From positions 18,563 through 82,562 of the forward strand of contig JAILOK010000012.1 in the NCBI GenBank assembly GCA_024690825.1: a stretch of 64,000 nt of DNA, read 5' to 3'. Below, one piece after another: positions 35,192-44,792 of the stretch. This DNA is from Lachnospiraceae bacterium. GTDB lineage: Bacteria; Bacillota; Clostridia; Lachnospirales; Lachnospiraceae. Each line of letters opens with the position of its first letter. Position 1 is the stretch's first letter. The translations under genes were made by a program, and so were the position numbers. The notes below the pieces were generated by a model. It searched no databases, was not told where the DNA came from, and was given only the letters and a program-made list of their open reading frames with translations.

Positions 35192-36295
35192 ATGCAGACT
35201 CTGAAGAACACCGTTTCGGATCAGAATATGAGATATCCGGTTGAAAGACTGGGAGATCCCGAAAAACTTCTCTTTGTTGATATAGAGACAACCGGTCTGT
35301 CTCCGAAAAATTCCGTCATTTATCTGATCGGATGCCTTTATGTAAAAAACGGTACCTGGCGCACCGTTCAGTTCTTTGCCGATAATACCGGCGAGGAAGA
35401 GTCGGTCCTTTATTCCTTCTACAATTTCGCGTTAAATTTCGATACGCTGATCACTTTTAACGGAAACCGGTTCGACATCCCGTTCATTCAGGAAAAACTC
35501 GCAAAATACGACATGCCCTTTGATCTGTATAATTATAAGGGTGTTGATATTTATAAACGTCTGCGTCCGTATAAAGCGCTCTTCTCTCTTCCCGATTTGA
35601 AGCAGAAAACGATCGAGAGTTTTCTTGATGTTGAAAGAGACGATGAAAAAAGCGGAAGTGAGCTTATAAAGGTGTATGAAGAATATACCAGGATGCCATC
35701 CGAATTTGCATTAAATCTTATTTTGCAGCATAACTACGATGATATCTGCGGCATGAAGAGCATCCTTGTGATGCTTGCCTACAGCGACCTCTTTAACGAA
35801 CCCATAAAGGCCGAGAAAGCAGTAAGAAATAATTATAAGGATTACAACGGATATCTCCGCTCCGAGCTTATCATTGAATTCTCGTTTCCGGTAACACTAC
35901 CGAAGCCTGTGTCCGCGGGATTTACGGACTGTTATCTGATGATCGGGGGTAATAAGGGAAAACTGCGTATCTCGATGTTTACCGGGACATTGAAATTCTT
36001 TTATCCCAATTACAAGGATTATTATTATCTTCCGGATGAGGACCGCGCCATACACAAATCAGTCGGAACCTATGTAGACAAGGAACACCGTGTTCAGGCA
36101 TCAGCCTCGAACTGTTACGCAAAAAAGAAAGGTGTTTTCCTTCCTGAATGGGACGAGATCCTCACTCCCGTCTTTTATGAAAATTACAGGGATAATACAA
36201 TGTATTTTGAGTTGGGCGAAAACTTAAAGAATGATCCGGATGTATTTACAAAATACGCTTCCCACATCATGGAAACCATAATGAAGGAAGCGTGA
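35192..36295 (+). CDS. RNase H-fold (DEDD/YprB-type) exonuclease-like protein
   Basis: 367 residues from ATG 35192 (AGGTGATTTG upstream). The N-terminal 170 residues form a ribonuclease H-like exonuclease domain: LLFVDIETTGLSP with the DxE motif, LITFNGNRFDIPFI, then a YDDICGMKSILVM segment carrying a late Asp as in YprB-like predicted exonucleases. The C-terminal 170 residues have no motif I recognise and are rich in Tyr, Asn and Lys. It is predicted to be a cytoplasmic nucleic-acid 3'-5' exonuclease. It converges with cheR, with seven bases between stops. Confidence 0.8.
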   Translation: MQTLKNTVSDQNMRYPVERLGDPEKLLFVDIETTGLSPKNSVIYLIGCLYVKNGTWRTVQFFADNTGEEESVLYSFYNFALNFDTLITFNGNRFDIPFIQEKLAKYDMPFDLYNYKGVDIYKRLRPYKALFSLPDLKQKTIESFLDVERDDEKSGSELIKVYEEYTRMPSEFALNLILQHNYDDICGMKSILVMLAYSDLFNEPIKAEKAVRNNYKDYNGYLRSELIIEFSFPVTLPKPVSAGFTDCYLMIGGNKGKLRISMFTGTLKFFYPNYKDYYYLPDEDRAIHKSVGTYVDKEHRVQASASNCYAKKKGVFLPEWDEILTPVFYENYRDNTMYFELGENLKNDPDVFTKYASHIMETIMKEA

Positions 36296-36302
36296 TCTTT
36301 TC

Positions 36303-37082
36303 TTATTCCACTTTTCTGTAGTAGAAAGAATTTTCTCTTTTTAATCCTATGTCCTTGTATTTCATTATCTGTTCGGTGCTGCCGATGAAAAGCAGTCCGC
36401 CGGGCTTTAATGAATCCGAGAATTTCTTGAACACTTCAGCTTTTGCTTCCTCGGTAAAATATATCAGAACATTCCGGCAGATAATGAAATCATAATTCGT
36501 GTCATATTTGTCTTTCAAAAGGTTGTGCTCTTTGAAGGTGACATGCGATTTGATCTCATCCGATATCTGAAAAGAAGGACCGACTTGAGTGAAATACTTC
36601 TTTTTGAATTCGGGCGGGACTCCTGCGATGCTCTTTTCGTTGTACAGTCCAACCTTGGCCTTGGCCATTACAGTCTTGTCGAGGTCGGTGGCAAAGATCC
36701 TTATATTGCTCATGGGGATATGCTTTGAAAAAGCCATCACAAGCGAATAAGGTTCATCACCCGTTGAACACGCTGCGCTCCAGACCTTGAGATTCTTTCC
36801 GAATCGCTTTATCAGATCCGGAAGGAACTGTTCGTCAAGAAGCTTCCACTGATCCGGGTTCCTGTAAAACTCGGAAACATTTATAGTGATATAATTGATG
36901 AATTCATCAAATATTTCCGTTCTCGTCTTGAGCGCATCTACATACGCGGGATATCCCTTTATGCCGTTTTTGTTTATCAATGAATCGATACGACGCTTCA
37001 TCTGCTGTTCCTTGTAGGAGTTCAGATCTATATGCGTCATTTTTAAGATCTCGACTTTGAAATCTTCGTAAGTATCTCTCAT
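36303..37082 (-). CDS. cheR: Chemotaxis protein methyltransferase CheR
   Basis: Methylates glutamates of methyl-accepting chemotaxis proteins using SAM. 259 residues. The N-terminal helical domain (1-70) is followed by the methyltransferase core: NVSEFYRNPDQW, VWSAACSTGDEPYSLVM (SAM site), FATDLD, and FIICRNVLIYFTEEAK with GGLLFIGSTEQ near the end. The ATG immediately follows the rpsA stop (TAAATG), so it is the last gene of the tetR-to-cheR run. A cheB or MCP gene is not adjacent. Confidence 0.95.
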   Translation of the reverse strand: MRDTYEDFKVEILKMTHIDLNSYKEQQMKRRIDSLINKNGIKGYPAYVDALKTRTEIFDEFINYITINVSEFYRNPDQWKLLDEQFLPDLIKRFGKNLKVWSAACSTGDEPYSLVMAFSKHIPMSNIRIFATDLDKTVMAKAKVGLYNEKSIAGVPPEFKKKYFTQVGPSFQISDEIKSHVTFKEHNLLKDKYDTNYDFIICRNVLIYFTEEAKAEVFKKFSDSLKPGGLLFIGSTEQIMKYKDIGLKRENSFYYRKVE

Positions 37083-38246
37083 TTAAGCTTCATCCTCTTT
37101 GGGAGTTTCTGCTGCGGTCTTTTCTGCCGGTGCTGCTTCTTCGCTTCCGGCCTCACTTCCTGTTTCCTCCTTTGTCTCTTCCTTTACGGGAGGAGGAAGA
37201 AGTGCCTTGATCGAAAGACTGATCTTCTTTTCCGATTCGTCAAAATCTACAACCTTTGCTGTAACCGTATCGCCGGTCTTTAATATATCGGAAGGTTTTG
37301 CTATATGATCATGAGAGATCTGCGATACATGCAGCAACGCATCGATGCCTGCCTCAAGCTCGATGAAGGCGCCGAAATCTGTCATTCTGGCAACTTTTCC
37401 GGTCACTTCATTTCCTACGGCATACTTTTCTTTTGCATTGATCCACGGATTGTCATCCGGGAATTTCATGGAAAGCGCAACCTTGTTGCCGTTTATGTCT
37501 TTAATGAGAACTTTTACCGTATCTCCTACATGAAGGAGCTTTTTGGGACTTTCAACATGTCCCCAGCTCATCTCGGAAATATGGAGAAGTCCGTCAAGAC
37601 CACCGAGATCTATGAATGCTCCGAATTCGGTAATGTTCTTAACAACACCCTCGACTGTATCTCCGACATGGATCCTTTCAAAGAGCTCTTTCCTGAGTGC
37701 CTCGTTCTTTTCCTTGATGAGGACCTTTCTGTCACCGATGATCCTGCGTCTGCGGGGATTGAACTCGGTAATGATGAATTCGATCTCCTGGTCCATGTAT
37801 TTGCTTAAGTCCCTTTCGAAAGTATCCGATACGAGACTTGCCGGTATAAATACCCTTGAATCTTCGAAACCGACTGAAAGTCCGCCGTCCAGCACTCTGA
37901 TGACCTTTGCCTTGAGAACTTCCTGCTTGTTGAATGCTTCCTCAAGCCTCTTGTTGCCCTTGTCCTGTGCGAGTCTTTTGTATGTGAGGACTACCTGTCC
38001 GTCACCGTCGTTGACCTTCAGCACTTTTGCTTCCATTTTGTCACCGACATTTACTACGGTGGTAAGGTCTATCGACGAGTCGTTTGAATATTCGTTTTTC
38101 GTGATGATGCCGTCGGCCTTATAGCCGATGTTAAGGACTATCTCATCCGGTTTAACAGAAATAACGCTGCCTTCTACGACCTCTCCTGTGTGTATTGTTT
38201 TGAAACTTTCATTAAGCATTTGTTCAAATGTCATATCCTCTGACAT
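37083..38246 (-). CDS. rpsA: 30S ribosomal protein S1 (four S1 domains)
   Basis: 387 residues with four S1 RNA-binding repeats beginning near residues 20, 105, 190 and 275 (GEVVEGSVISVKPDEIVLNI; VLKAKVIRVLDGGLSVGF; GDTVEGVVKNITEFGAFIDL; GNEVTGKVARMTDFGAFIEL) and an acidic Ala/Glu tail. Such four-domain proteins are the Firmicute S1-like form, shorter than the six-domain E. coli S1. It helps load structured mRNAs or acts in RNA turnover. ATG 38246 has GAGGAGG nine bases upstream and overlaps the end of ispH by 23 bases. In some Clostridia ispH and S1 are a single fused protein; here they are separate frames. Confidence 0.92.
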   Translation of the reverse strand: MSEDMTFEQMLNESFKTIHTGEVVEGSVISVKPDEIVLNIGYKADGIITKNEYSNDSSIDLTTVVNVGDKMEAKVLKVNDGDGQVVLTYKRLAQDKGNKRLEEAFNKQEVLKAKVIRVLDGGLSVGFEDSRVFIPASLVSDTFERDLSKYMDQEIEFIITEFNPRRRRIIGDRKVLIKEKNEALRKELFERIHVGDTVEGVVKNITEFGAFIDLGGLDGLLHISEMSWGHVESPKKLLHVGDTVKVLIKDINGNKVALSMKFPDDNPWINAKEKYAVGNEVTGKVARMTDFGAFIELEAGIDALLHVSQISHDHIAKPSDILKTGDTVTAKVVDFDESEKKISLSIKALLPPPVKEETKEETGSEAGSEEAAPAEKTAAETPKEDEA

Positions 38247-39084
38247 ATCTTTGAACCTCCTCGATAATATTGTTTGGGGTGGATGCCCCGGCGGTTATGC
38301 CTACACACGCAGATGGTCCTGACAAAGAAAAATTCTGTGAAACCAAGTCCTCAAGTGTCTGTACAAAAACCGTGTTGTCACACAATCCGGAACATATTTC
38401 ATAAAGTTTACGGGAATTTGAACTGTGAACTCCCCCTATAACTATCATGAAGTCTGCCTTCCGTGCTATCTTCAAAGCCTCTTCCTGACGCTTCGAAGTA
38501 GCGTTGCAGATTGTATTCACAACATTAACACTATACTCTTTTTTTGCAAATATTTCAATAATATCTTTAAATTTATTAACATTGAAAGTGGTCTGCGATA
38601 CGACACATACGGGGTTTTTATCAACCGTCTCATATTTTAGAGCCTCATCGGTCGAATTGATGACAGATACCTTTTCTCCCGCAAAGCTTAAAATGCCCTT
38701 GACCTCGGGATGGCTGCTGTCTCCCGTTATCACGATATTGTGACCTTTAGCGGATTCTTCCTGAACTATCCGATGGATCTTTTTGACAAAAGGACAGGTT
38801 GCGTCGATCATTTTAAGCCCGTTTTGGCTTATCACATCGTAAACCTTCTTTTCGACCCCGTGAGATCTTATGATCACGGTCCCGGAATGCAGATCTTCAA
38901 GCTCGTTTTGACTGTTTAAGACAGTGACGCCTTTTTCGGAAAGTTCTTTGACGACCTGTTCGTTATGTATTATGGGACCGTATGTATATATTTTTTCTCC
39001 GCTTTCCACGGCCGCATAGACCATATCAACGGCTCTTTTCACGCCAAAGCAGAAGCCTGCGCTTTTTGCTGTGATTATCTCCAT
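38224..39084 (-). CDS. ispH: 4-hydroxy-3-methylbut-2-enyl diphosphate reductase
   Basis: Last step of the MEP isoprenoid pathway, making IPP and DMAPP; a 4Fe-4S enzyme. 286 residues. The three cluster cysteines are in AGFCFGVKRAV, MIDATCPFVKKIH and VNTICNATSKRQEEA. The HSSNSRKLYEIC and GITAGASTPNNIIEEV motifs close the active site. It begins nine bases after cmk and overlaps rpsA, giving the common cmk-ispH-rpsA order. Confidence 0.96.
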   Translation of the reverse strand: MEIITAKSAGFCFGVKRAVDMVYAAVESGEKIYTYGPIIHNEQVVKELSEKGVTVLNSQNELEDLHSGTVIIRSHGVEKKVYDVISQNGLKMIDATCPFVKKIHRIVQEESAKGHNIVITGDSSHPEVKGILSFAGEKVSVINSTDEALKYETVDKNPVCVVSQTTFNVNKFKDIIEIFAKKEYSVNVVNTICNATSKRQEEALKIARKADFMIVIGGVHSSNSRKLYEICSGLCDNTVFVQTLEDLVSQNFSLSGPSACVGITAGASTPNNIIEEVQRYVRGYDI

Positions 39085-39093
39085 AATAAGATC

Positions 39094-39747
39094 CTATAGC
39101 ATCTTTGTGATCCTATCTGCAACCTCTTCTATCGTCATGCCGCTTGTATCTATCTCGACGGCATCCCAGGCTTTGACAAGGGGAGATTCTTCCCTGGTCA
39201 TGTCCCTGTGGTCTCTTTCGATTATCTCCTGTTTTATCTTTTCCAGGTCACATTCCATGCCTTTTGCAATGTTTTCATCATAACGTCTTTTTGCCCTTAC
39301 ATCGGCAGATGCAGTCATATATATCTTTAAATAAGCATCGGGAAGCACCTTTGTTCCGATGTCCCTTCCGTCCATGACCACATCCGTTTTTAAAGCAAGC
39401 TCCTGTTGAAGAGCCACAAGTCTTTCGCGGACCTCCTTAACAACGGAGGTCTTTGACGCTGCAGCGCTTACCTCTTCGGTCCGTATGGAATCATTGACAT
39501 TTTCCCCGTTTAAGATAACGCATTGGATCCCGTCTTCATAACGGATCTCAATATTGGCATCTTTGGCAGATTTTTTTACCGCCTCCGTATCATTGACATC
39601 TACGCCCTGCTTCAGCATGAAGAGTGCCATGGCTCTGTACATTGCGCCGGTATCCACATAGATATGTCCCAGTCTTTTTGCAACAATCTTTGCAATGGTT
39701 GATTTTCCTGCCCCTGCAGGTCCGTCTATCGCTATGTTTTTTCTCAT
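39094..39747 (-). CDS. cmk: Cytidylate kinase
   Basis: Phosphorylates CMP and dCMP using ATP. 217 residues. P-loop IAIDGPAGAGKSTIAK, YVDTGAMYRAMAL, and MDGRDIGTKVLPDA with the CMP-binding Arg and Asp; the lid arginines lie in KRRYDENIAKG. Length and architecture are typical of the bacterial enzyme. It sits between the flavoprotein gene and ispH in a minus-strand run. Confidence 0.96.
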   Translation of the reverse strand: MRKNIAIDGPAGAGKSTIAKIVAKRLGHIYVDTGAMYRAMALFMLKQGVDVNDTEAVKKSAKDANIEIRYEDGIQCVILNGENVNDSIRTEEVSAAASKTSVVKEVRERLVALQQELALKTDVVMDGRDIGTKVLPDAYLKIYMTASADVRAKRRYDENIAKGMECDLEKIKQEIIERDHRDMTREESPLVKAWDAVEIDTSGMTIEEVADRITKML

Positions 39748-39792
39748 TCTTTTCTCCTTCCTGACTTGTTAGCCGCTTTATGCTGATCCTCT

Positions 39793-41031
39793 TTAGGAAT
39801 GCTTTTTGTCTGCTGCCGATGAGGCTGCACAATATGCGCTGCTCCATGCGATCTGGAGGTTATATCCTCCCGTCATCGCATCGACATCTGTTACCTCACC
39901 GGTAAAATAAAGACCCTTTACTGTTTTGCTTTCAAATGTCCGCGGATCGAGTCCCTTGACATCCACACCGCCTCTTGTTATAACAGCTTCTTCAAATCCT
40001 CTTAGCGTAAGAACGGTAAGTTCGATATCTTTAAGGAGACGGCAGAGATGATACCGCTCTTCTTTTGTTATAAGATTTGCCTTTTTGCTGCCGGGTATAC
40101 CGGACAGTCTGACAATTACAGGTATCAGTTTTGCCGGCAACAGCTTTTTGAGGCAGTTGATGAAATCCTTATTTGAATTTTCCTTAAATTCCCTTAAAAG
40201 CCGTAAGTCAAGCGTTTTATCATCTAAAGCGGGTTTGAGATCTATATGGATCTTCGGCCTGCTTTTAAAAACTTCGGGCTTTACGGAGGATGACGCTGAT
40301 AATATTATGGGCCCTGAAACGCCGAAATGAGTAAAAATCAGCTCCCCGAAATCGGAATATATGTTTTTGCCGTCGTTTTCAATGATAATACTTATATTTT
40401 TAAGTGTCAGTCCCTGAAGATCCCGGCAGAGATCCTCTTTTATATTAAAAGGGACAAGACCGGGTGTACAGGGATTCACCTTATGTCCTGCTTTTTTTGC
40501 AAATTCATACCCGTCTCCGTCGGAACCTGTTGAAGGATAAGAAAGACCGCCGGTTGCGACAATGACATTGTCCGAGAGATAACTCTCATTCAGGCATTTT
40601 ACCCCTGTAACGCTTCCGTCTTTTATAATAACATCCGTAACTTTTTTATTATACAGAATATTTCCCGAAGGAATACCCTTAAGAAGGGTCTTTATCACAT
40701 CAGAAGATCTGTCGCTTGCGGGAAAAACACGGTTTCCGCGTTCCGTCTTTGACTTAAGTCCGTTATTTTCAAAGAAATCGATTACATCATAATTTGAAAA
40801 TGCATTCAGAGAAGAATACATAAAAGAAGAATTTGTGCAGATATTTTCGATCAAAGTATCGCGGTCCGATGCATTGGTGAAATTGCATCTTCCCTTGCCG
40901 GTGATGTACAGCTTCTTTCCGGCTTTTTCATTTTTTTCGATCACTAAAGTCTTAAGGCCGCGCATTATCGCGATATTTGCGGCCATAAGCCCTGATGCAC
41001 CCGCACCGATGATAATAAGATCGTATTTCAC
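39793..41031 (-). CDS. NAD(P)/FAD-dependent oxidoreductase, HI0933/YhiN family
   Basis: 412-residue flavoprotein of unknown substrate. The FAD site is DLIIIGAGASGLMAANIA at residues 4-21 (quoted in part) and a second site is ITGKGRCNFTNAS. GNRVFPASDRSSDV, ATGGLSYPSTGSDGDGY, and the C-terminal GLYFTGEVTDVDAMTGGYN are family signatures. The start is GTG 41031, directly after the tetR stop (TAAGTG) with GGGAG inside the end of tetR, so the two are translationally coupled. Its physiological role is not known. Confidence 0.9.
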   Translation of the reverse strand: MKYDLIIIGAGASGLMAANIAIMRGLKTLVIEKNEKAGKKLYITGKGRCNFTNASDRDTLIENICTNSSFMYSSLNAFSNYDVIDFFENNGLKSKTERGNRVFPASDRSSDVIKTLLKGIPSGNILYNKKVTDVIIKDGSVTGVKCLNESYLSDNVIVATGGLSYPSTGSDGDGYEFAKKAGHKVNPCTPGLVPFNIKEDLCRDLQGLTLKNISIIIENDGKNIYSDFGELIFTHFGVSGPIILSASSSVKPEVFKSRPKIHIDLKPALDDKTLDLRLLREFKENSNKDFINCLKKLLPAKLIPVIVRLSGIPGSKKANLITKEERYHLCRLLKDIELTVLTLRGFEEAVITRGGVDVKGLDPRTFESKTVKGLYFTGEVTDVDAMTGGYNLQIAWSSAYCAASSAADKKHS

Positions 41032-41586
41032 TTAAGCTCCCGAAAAAGCGATATATGTGGCAACAAGCAGTTCCTCTATCTCTTTCTCCGACATGTCAAA
41101 ATCATTTTTAAGGACCATGCATGCTATGCCGTGGATAAAGATCCACATTCTCATGAACAGGACCGAGAATTCATCCATGGAAACACCGTGAAGTTTTTTG
41201 AACTCATTTATGATGAAATTATTGTCTCCGCCGTTAATGAGATCATACATGCTCTTTTCGGACTGGATATCATCAAAAAAGATGATCCTGAAAAGATTAG
41301 GATATTCGGAAGCAAATCTGATATAGACAAGACCGAGATTTACAAACGGAGTGTCATTTACGGAAGGGGATTTTCTGTAAAAATCCGAATAGAATTCCTC
41401 ACACTTATGCAGCAGATCCTTTTCCATATCTGCCATGTTCTCATATATTCTGAATATGGGCTGGGTCGAGCATCCGCATTTTGAGGCAAGATTTCTCGCA
41501 GACAGTTTTTCCCTGCCTTCATCCCTTACCAGAGCAAAAGCACCGTCAAGAAGTAATTCCCTTGTTACAACCTGTTTTCTTGCCAT
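41032..41586 (-). CDS. TetR/AcrR family transcriptional regulator
   Basis: 184 residues from ATG 41586 (GGAGA upstream). The N-terminal HTH (about 8-55) reads RELLLDGAFALVRDEGREKL then SARNLASKCGCSTQPIFRIY; the QPIF in place of the usual xxLY is slightly unusual. The C-terminal ligand domain is helical (FVNLGLVYIRFASEYPNLFRII), resembling TetR_C-type WHG regulators. It leads the run tetR, flavoprotein, cmk, ispH, rpsA, cheR and probably autoregulates. The ligand is unknown. Confidence 0.88.
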   Translation of the reverse strand: MARKQVVTRELLLDGAFALVRDEGREKLSARNLASKCGCSTQPIFRIYENMADMEKDLLHKCEEFYSDFYRKSPSVNDTPFVNLGLVYIRFASEYPNLFRIIFFDDIQSEKSMYDLINGGDNNFIINEFKKLHGVSMDEFSVLFMRMWIFIHGIACMVLKNDFDMSEKEIEELLVATYIAFSGA

Positions 41587-41629
41587 AGATATCTCCAAAG
41601 TATGTGTGGATTTTTTGAGTGCACCTGTT

Positions 41630-41658
41630 ATTTTAATTCATATGTCATCTGATTTCAA
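41630..41658 (-). promoter_or_regulatory. Promoter of the tetR-cmk-ispH-rpsA run
   Basis: On the minus strand TTGAAA (41653-41658) and TAAAAT (41630-41635) are separated by 17 bases, about 45 bases before the tetR ATG and just after the terminator of the carboxyltransferase locus. Confidence 0.65.
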
Positions 41659-41677
41659 GAGGAATTTTTAAGATAAA

Positions 41678-41704
41678 GAAACCCGGCATATTATGCCGGG
41701 TTTC
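41678..41704 (-). terminator. Rho-independent terminator of the carboxyltransferase/sodium-pump locus
   Basis: A perfect 12-base stem (GAAACCCGGCAT and ATGCCGGGTTTC) with a three-base loop begins 17 bases after the last stop codon and is followed on the minus strand by TTTATCTT. It is the strongest stem in the window. Confidence 0.9.
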
Positions 41705-41720
41705 CGCATGAAAACAATCA

Positions 41721-43130
41721 TTACACAGGATATGCCTTGGCGTCTTTGTTGCCTTTTGTAAGATCAACACCTTCCTGCTGTGCTTTTCTGTACTTAAAGA
41801 AATCAACCGCGACCTGAGGGAACAGAGCATATGAAAGAGTATCTTCGGGCTGCTGCTTCCATTCCTTAACCTCTTCTTCAAATTTGGCAAGCTGAGGCTC
41901 GATGAGATCTGCGGGACGGCAGGTGATAGGTGTCTCGCCGGGAATGATCTTTGCGACAACCTCGGGATTCATGGGTTTTACAGTCTGTCCGTACTTACCG
42001 CGGCACAGATCCTTTGTCTGCTCGGTCGCAACCTTGTAGCGCTCACCCATGAGGACATTCATAACTGCCTGTGTTCCGACTATCTGTGATGAAGGCGTAA
42101 CAAGAGGCGGTTCACCGAAATCTTTACGAACTCTGGGCACTTCCTCAAGCACTTCGTCAAGTTTGTCGCCCTTGCCCTGCTCGTCAAGCTGCTTGATCAT
42201 ATTTGACAGCATACCGCCGGGAACCTGGTATCTGAGTGTGTTGATGTTGACACCCATTACCTTGGGACTTAAGAGACCACTCTTTAAGCATTCTTCCCTG
42301 TAGGGCTCGAAATGCTTTGCTATCTTGATGAGAAGCTTCAGATCAAGTCCTGTATCATAAGGTGTACCCTCGAGGGCTTTTACCATAACCTCTGTTGCGG
42401 GCTGCGAAGTGCCCATTGCAAGAGGTGATGCGGCACAGTCTATCACATCTACGCCTGCTTCAACAGCCTTTAAGTAGGTCATTGAAGCAACACCTGATGT
42501 ATAGTGGGTATGAAGCTGAATAGGAAGTTTGGTATTGGACTTCATTGCCGTAACAAGATCATATGCTGCCTGAGGAAGAAGAAGTCCTGCCATATCCTTT
42601 ATACAGATGGAATCTGCTCCGAGGTCCTCTATCCTCTTTGCGATATCCTTCCAGTAATCAAGTGTATAAGCGTCTCCAAGTGTATAGGAAAGAGCGATCT
42701 GAGCATGTCCGCCTTCCTTCTTGGTTGCCTTTACAGCCGTCTCAAGGTTGCGAAGATCATTTAAGCAGTCAAAGATCCTGACTATATCGATACCGTTGGC
42801 AACGGACTTCTGGGCAAAATATTCAACAACATCATCTGAATAGTGGCTGTATCCGAGGATGTTCTGTCCGCGGAAAAGCATCTGCAGAGGTGTAGTCTTG
42901 CATTTATCCTTGATCTTGCGAAGCCTGTCCCAGGGATCTTCCTTCAAGAATCTGAGACATGAATCAAATGTGGCTCCGCCCCAACACTCTATGGAATGAT
43001 ATCCTACCTGCTCCATTGTATCGAGAATGGGAAGCATCACTTCGGTAGGCATTCTGGTGGCTATCAGAGACTGGTGGGCATCACGCAGTATCGTCTCGGT
43101 TATGCCGACCTTCTTAATCGTATCTGCCAT
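41721..43130 (-). CDS. oadA: Oxaloacetate decarboxylase alpha / pyruvate carboxyltransferase subunit (PycB/5S-type)
   Basis: Carboxyltransferase acting on oxaloacetate/pyruvate and carboxybiotin. 469 residues from ATG 43130 (GGAGG ten bases upstream), without its own biotin domain. The TIM-barrel core shows TETILRDAHQSLIATRMPTE, ECWGGATFDSCLRFLKEDPW, FRGQNILGYSHYSDDV, the catalytic Lys in SICIKDMAGLLLP and metal-binding LHTHYTSG. The C-terminal conserved domain follows to KAYPV. Such subunits occur in OadA (usually fused to biotin), PycB and the 5S subunit of transcarboxylase. Its biotin carrier is encoded separately upstream. Confidence 0.92.
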   Translation of the reverse strand: MADTIKKVGITETILRDAHQSLIATRMPTEVMLPILDTMEQVGYHSIECWGGATFDSCLRFLKEDPWDRLRKIKDKCKTTPLQMLFRGQNILGYSHYSDDVVEYFAQKSVANGIDIVRIFDCLNDLRNLETAVKATKKEGGHAQIALSYTLGDAYTLDYWKDIAKRIEDLGADSICIKDMAGLLLPQAAYDLVTAMKSNTKLPIQLHTHYTSGVASMTYLKAVEAGVDVIDCAASPLAMGTSQPATEVMVKALEGTPYDTGLDLKLLIKIAKHFEPYREECLKSGLLSPKVMGVNINTLRYQVPGGMLSNMIKQLDEQGKGDKLDEVLEEVPRVRKDFGEPPLVTPSSQIVGTQAVMNVLMGERYKVATEQTKDLCRGKYGQTVKPMNPEVVAKIIPGETPITCRPADLIEPQLAKFEEEVKEWKQQPEDTLSYALFPQVAVDFFKYRKAQQEGVDLTKGNKDAKAYPV

Positions 43131-43184
43131 AATTATATTTCCTCCATTTTTATAATTCATATTTTATAAAAACAAAACTGCTTC

Positions 43185-43227
43185 GCTGTCTTCGACAGCA
43201 TTTGCATCCGTCTGACTGTTTTCAGAC
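43185..43227 (-). other. Two short hairpins between oadB and oadA
   Basis: GCTGTC-TTC-GACAGC (43185-43199) and GTCTGA-CTGTT-TCAGAC (43210-43227, overlapping the oadB stop) form two small stems in the 91-base gap. They may process or tune the polycistronic message. Neither is followed directly by Ts, so full termination is unlikely. Confidence 0.5.
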
Positions 43228-44349
43228 GATTCCGAACACCGCCATGAATGTACCGGCAACAACGGCAGTTCCGATAACTCCGGCCACATTAGGACCCATG
43301 GCATGCATGAGCAGGAAATTCGTAGGATCCGTCTCGGCTCCGACCTTCTGAGAGACTCTTGCGGCCATGGGCACAGCAGAAACTCCCGCAGAACCGATGA
43401 GAGGATTGATCTTGCCCTTGGTCAAAATACACATGAGCTTGCCTAGAAGCACGCCGGCCGCTGTTCCAAACATGAAGGCAATAAGTCCGAGAGCCACGAT
43501 CTTGAGAGTTGTGCTGTTGAGGAAAGCCTCGGCGCTGGTCGTTGCTCCGACTGATGTTCCCAGAAGGATGACGACGATATACATCAACGCGTTTGATGCT
43601 GTTTCTGTAAGCTGACGTACAACTCCGCACTCCCTGAAGAGATTTCCAAGCATCAGCATACCGATAAGAGGAGCTGTGGTGGGAAGGATCAGGGATACAA
43701 CAACGGTTACTATGATCGGAAAGAGGATCTTTTCAAGCTTGGAAACAGGACGAAGCTGCTCCATCTTTATAGCCCTCTCCTTTTGTGTTGTCAGAAGCTT
43801 CATGATCGGCGGCTGAATGACAGGTACCAGCGACATATAGGAATATGCAGCAACCGCGATAGGTCCGAGTATATCCGTCTGTCCGAGCTTTGAAGCAAGG
43901 AAGATCGAAGTAGGACCGTCTGCTCCTCCGATGATGGAGATGGAAGCTGCGGCTCTGTCATTGAAACCAAAGGCTATGGCTCCGAAATATGCGGTAAAGA
44001 TACCAAACTGCGCAGCTGCGCCGAGCCAGAAGCTCTTGGGATTGGCAATGAGCGGTCCGAAGTCCGTCATGGCGCCGACTCCCATGAATATGAGCGAAGG
44101 AAGGATCGCCCACTCATCCAGCTTGTAGAAATAGTGGAACAGTCCGTTTTCCGCCATTATGTCGGGATAGATGTTTACAAGCAGCATACCGAATGAGATC
44201 GGTACGAGAAGTAAAGGTTCAAATCCCTTTGCTATCGCAAGATACAGAAAGATGCAGGCGACAACGATCATTATTACATTTCCGAAGCTCATTGTCGTCA
44301 ATGCGGACTGGCTTGCGAGATTGCTTATCGTATTAGCAATATAATCCAT
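43222..44349 (-). CDS. oadB: Sodium-ion-translocating decarboxylase subunit beta
   Basis: Membrane subunit that decarboxylates carboxybiotin and pumps sodium out. 375 residues, highly hydrophobic, about nine to eleven helices. Family motifs are [20 protein letters not shown] (with the key Asp), [17 protein letters not shown], and [12 protein letters not shown] and [20 protein letters not shown] near the C-terminus. 375 residues is the normal length. It is preceded by the biotin carrier gene (28-base gap) and followed by oadA. Confidence 0.95.
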   Translation of the reverse strand: MDYIANTISNLASQSALTTMSFGNVIMIVVACIFLYLAIAKGFEPLLLVPISFGMLLVNIYPDIMAENGLFHYFYKLDEWAILPSLIFMGVGAMTDFGPLIANPKSFWLGAAAQFGIFTAYFGAIAFGFNDRAAASISIIGGADGPTSIFLASKLGQTDILGPIAVAAYSYMSLVPVIQPPIMKLLTTQKERAIKMEQLRPVSKLEKILFPIIVTVVVSLILPTTAPLIGMLMLGNLFRECGVVRQLTETASNALMYIVVILLGTSVGATTSAEAFLNSTTLKIVALGLIAFMFGTAAGVLLGKLMCILTKGKINPLIGSAGVSAVPMAARVSQKVGAETDPTNFLLMHAMGPNVAGVIGTAVVAGTFMAVFGIV

Positions 44350-44377
44350 TTTTTGACCTCCAGAAGTTACATATCTC

Positions 44378-44755
44378 TTATTTCAAAGTAGCAAGAAGTC
44401 CGCCAGCCTCGCAGGGATCACCGACTGCACAGTCAATGCTTGCAACTGTTCCGTCAGAGGGTGCAACAACAGGGATCTCCATCTTCATGGCTTCGATCGT
44501 GATAACGGCATCGCCTTTCTTTACGGCGTCGCCAACATTCTTTTCAATCCTGAATACCTTTCCTGCGGCTCCTGCCTCAACCCTGATCGAGCCTGCTCCT
44601 GCAGATGCAGCCTTGGGAGCGGGTGCTGCAGGCGCTGCAGCCTTGGGAGCTGCTGCTTTGGGAGCGGGTGCAGCGGCGGGTGCTGCAGCTGATCCTGTCT
44701 CTTCGACAGTAACATCATATGTTGTTCCGTTAACTGTGATAGTGTAATTTTTCAT
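44378..44755 (-). CDS. Biotin carboxyl carrier protein (1.3S/MmdC-type)
   Basis: 125 residues. The N-terminal 18 residues ([19 protein letters not shown]) pack against partners in this family. An Ala/Pro/Lys flexible linker spans about 22-55. The C-terminal biotinyl domain contains the attachment motif EAMKMEIPV with the biotinylated Lys, and the half-barrel [20 protein letters not shown]. It is the mobile carrier between the two carboxyltransferases and OadB. The Ala/Pro linker is encoded by near-repeats. Confidence 0.95.
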   Translation of the reverse strand: MKNYTITVNGTTYDVTVEETGSAAAPAAAPAPKAAAPKAAAPAAPAPKAASAGAGSIRVEAGAAGKVFRIEKNVGDAVKKGDAVITIEAMKMEIPVVAPSDGTVASIDCAVGDPCEAGGLLATLK

Positions 44756-44792
44756 GGTTTTTTTCTCCTATAAAATGTTTTGAAACTGTATC

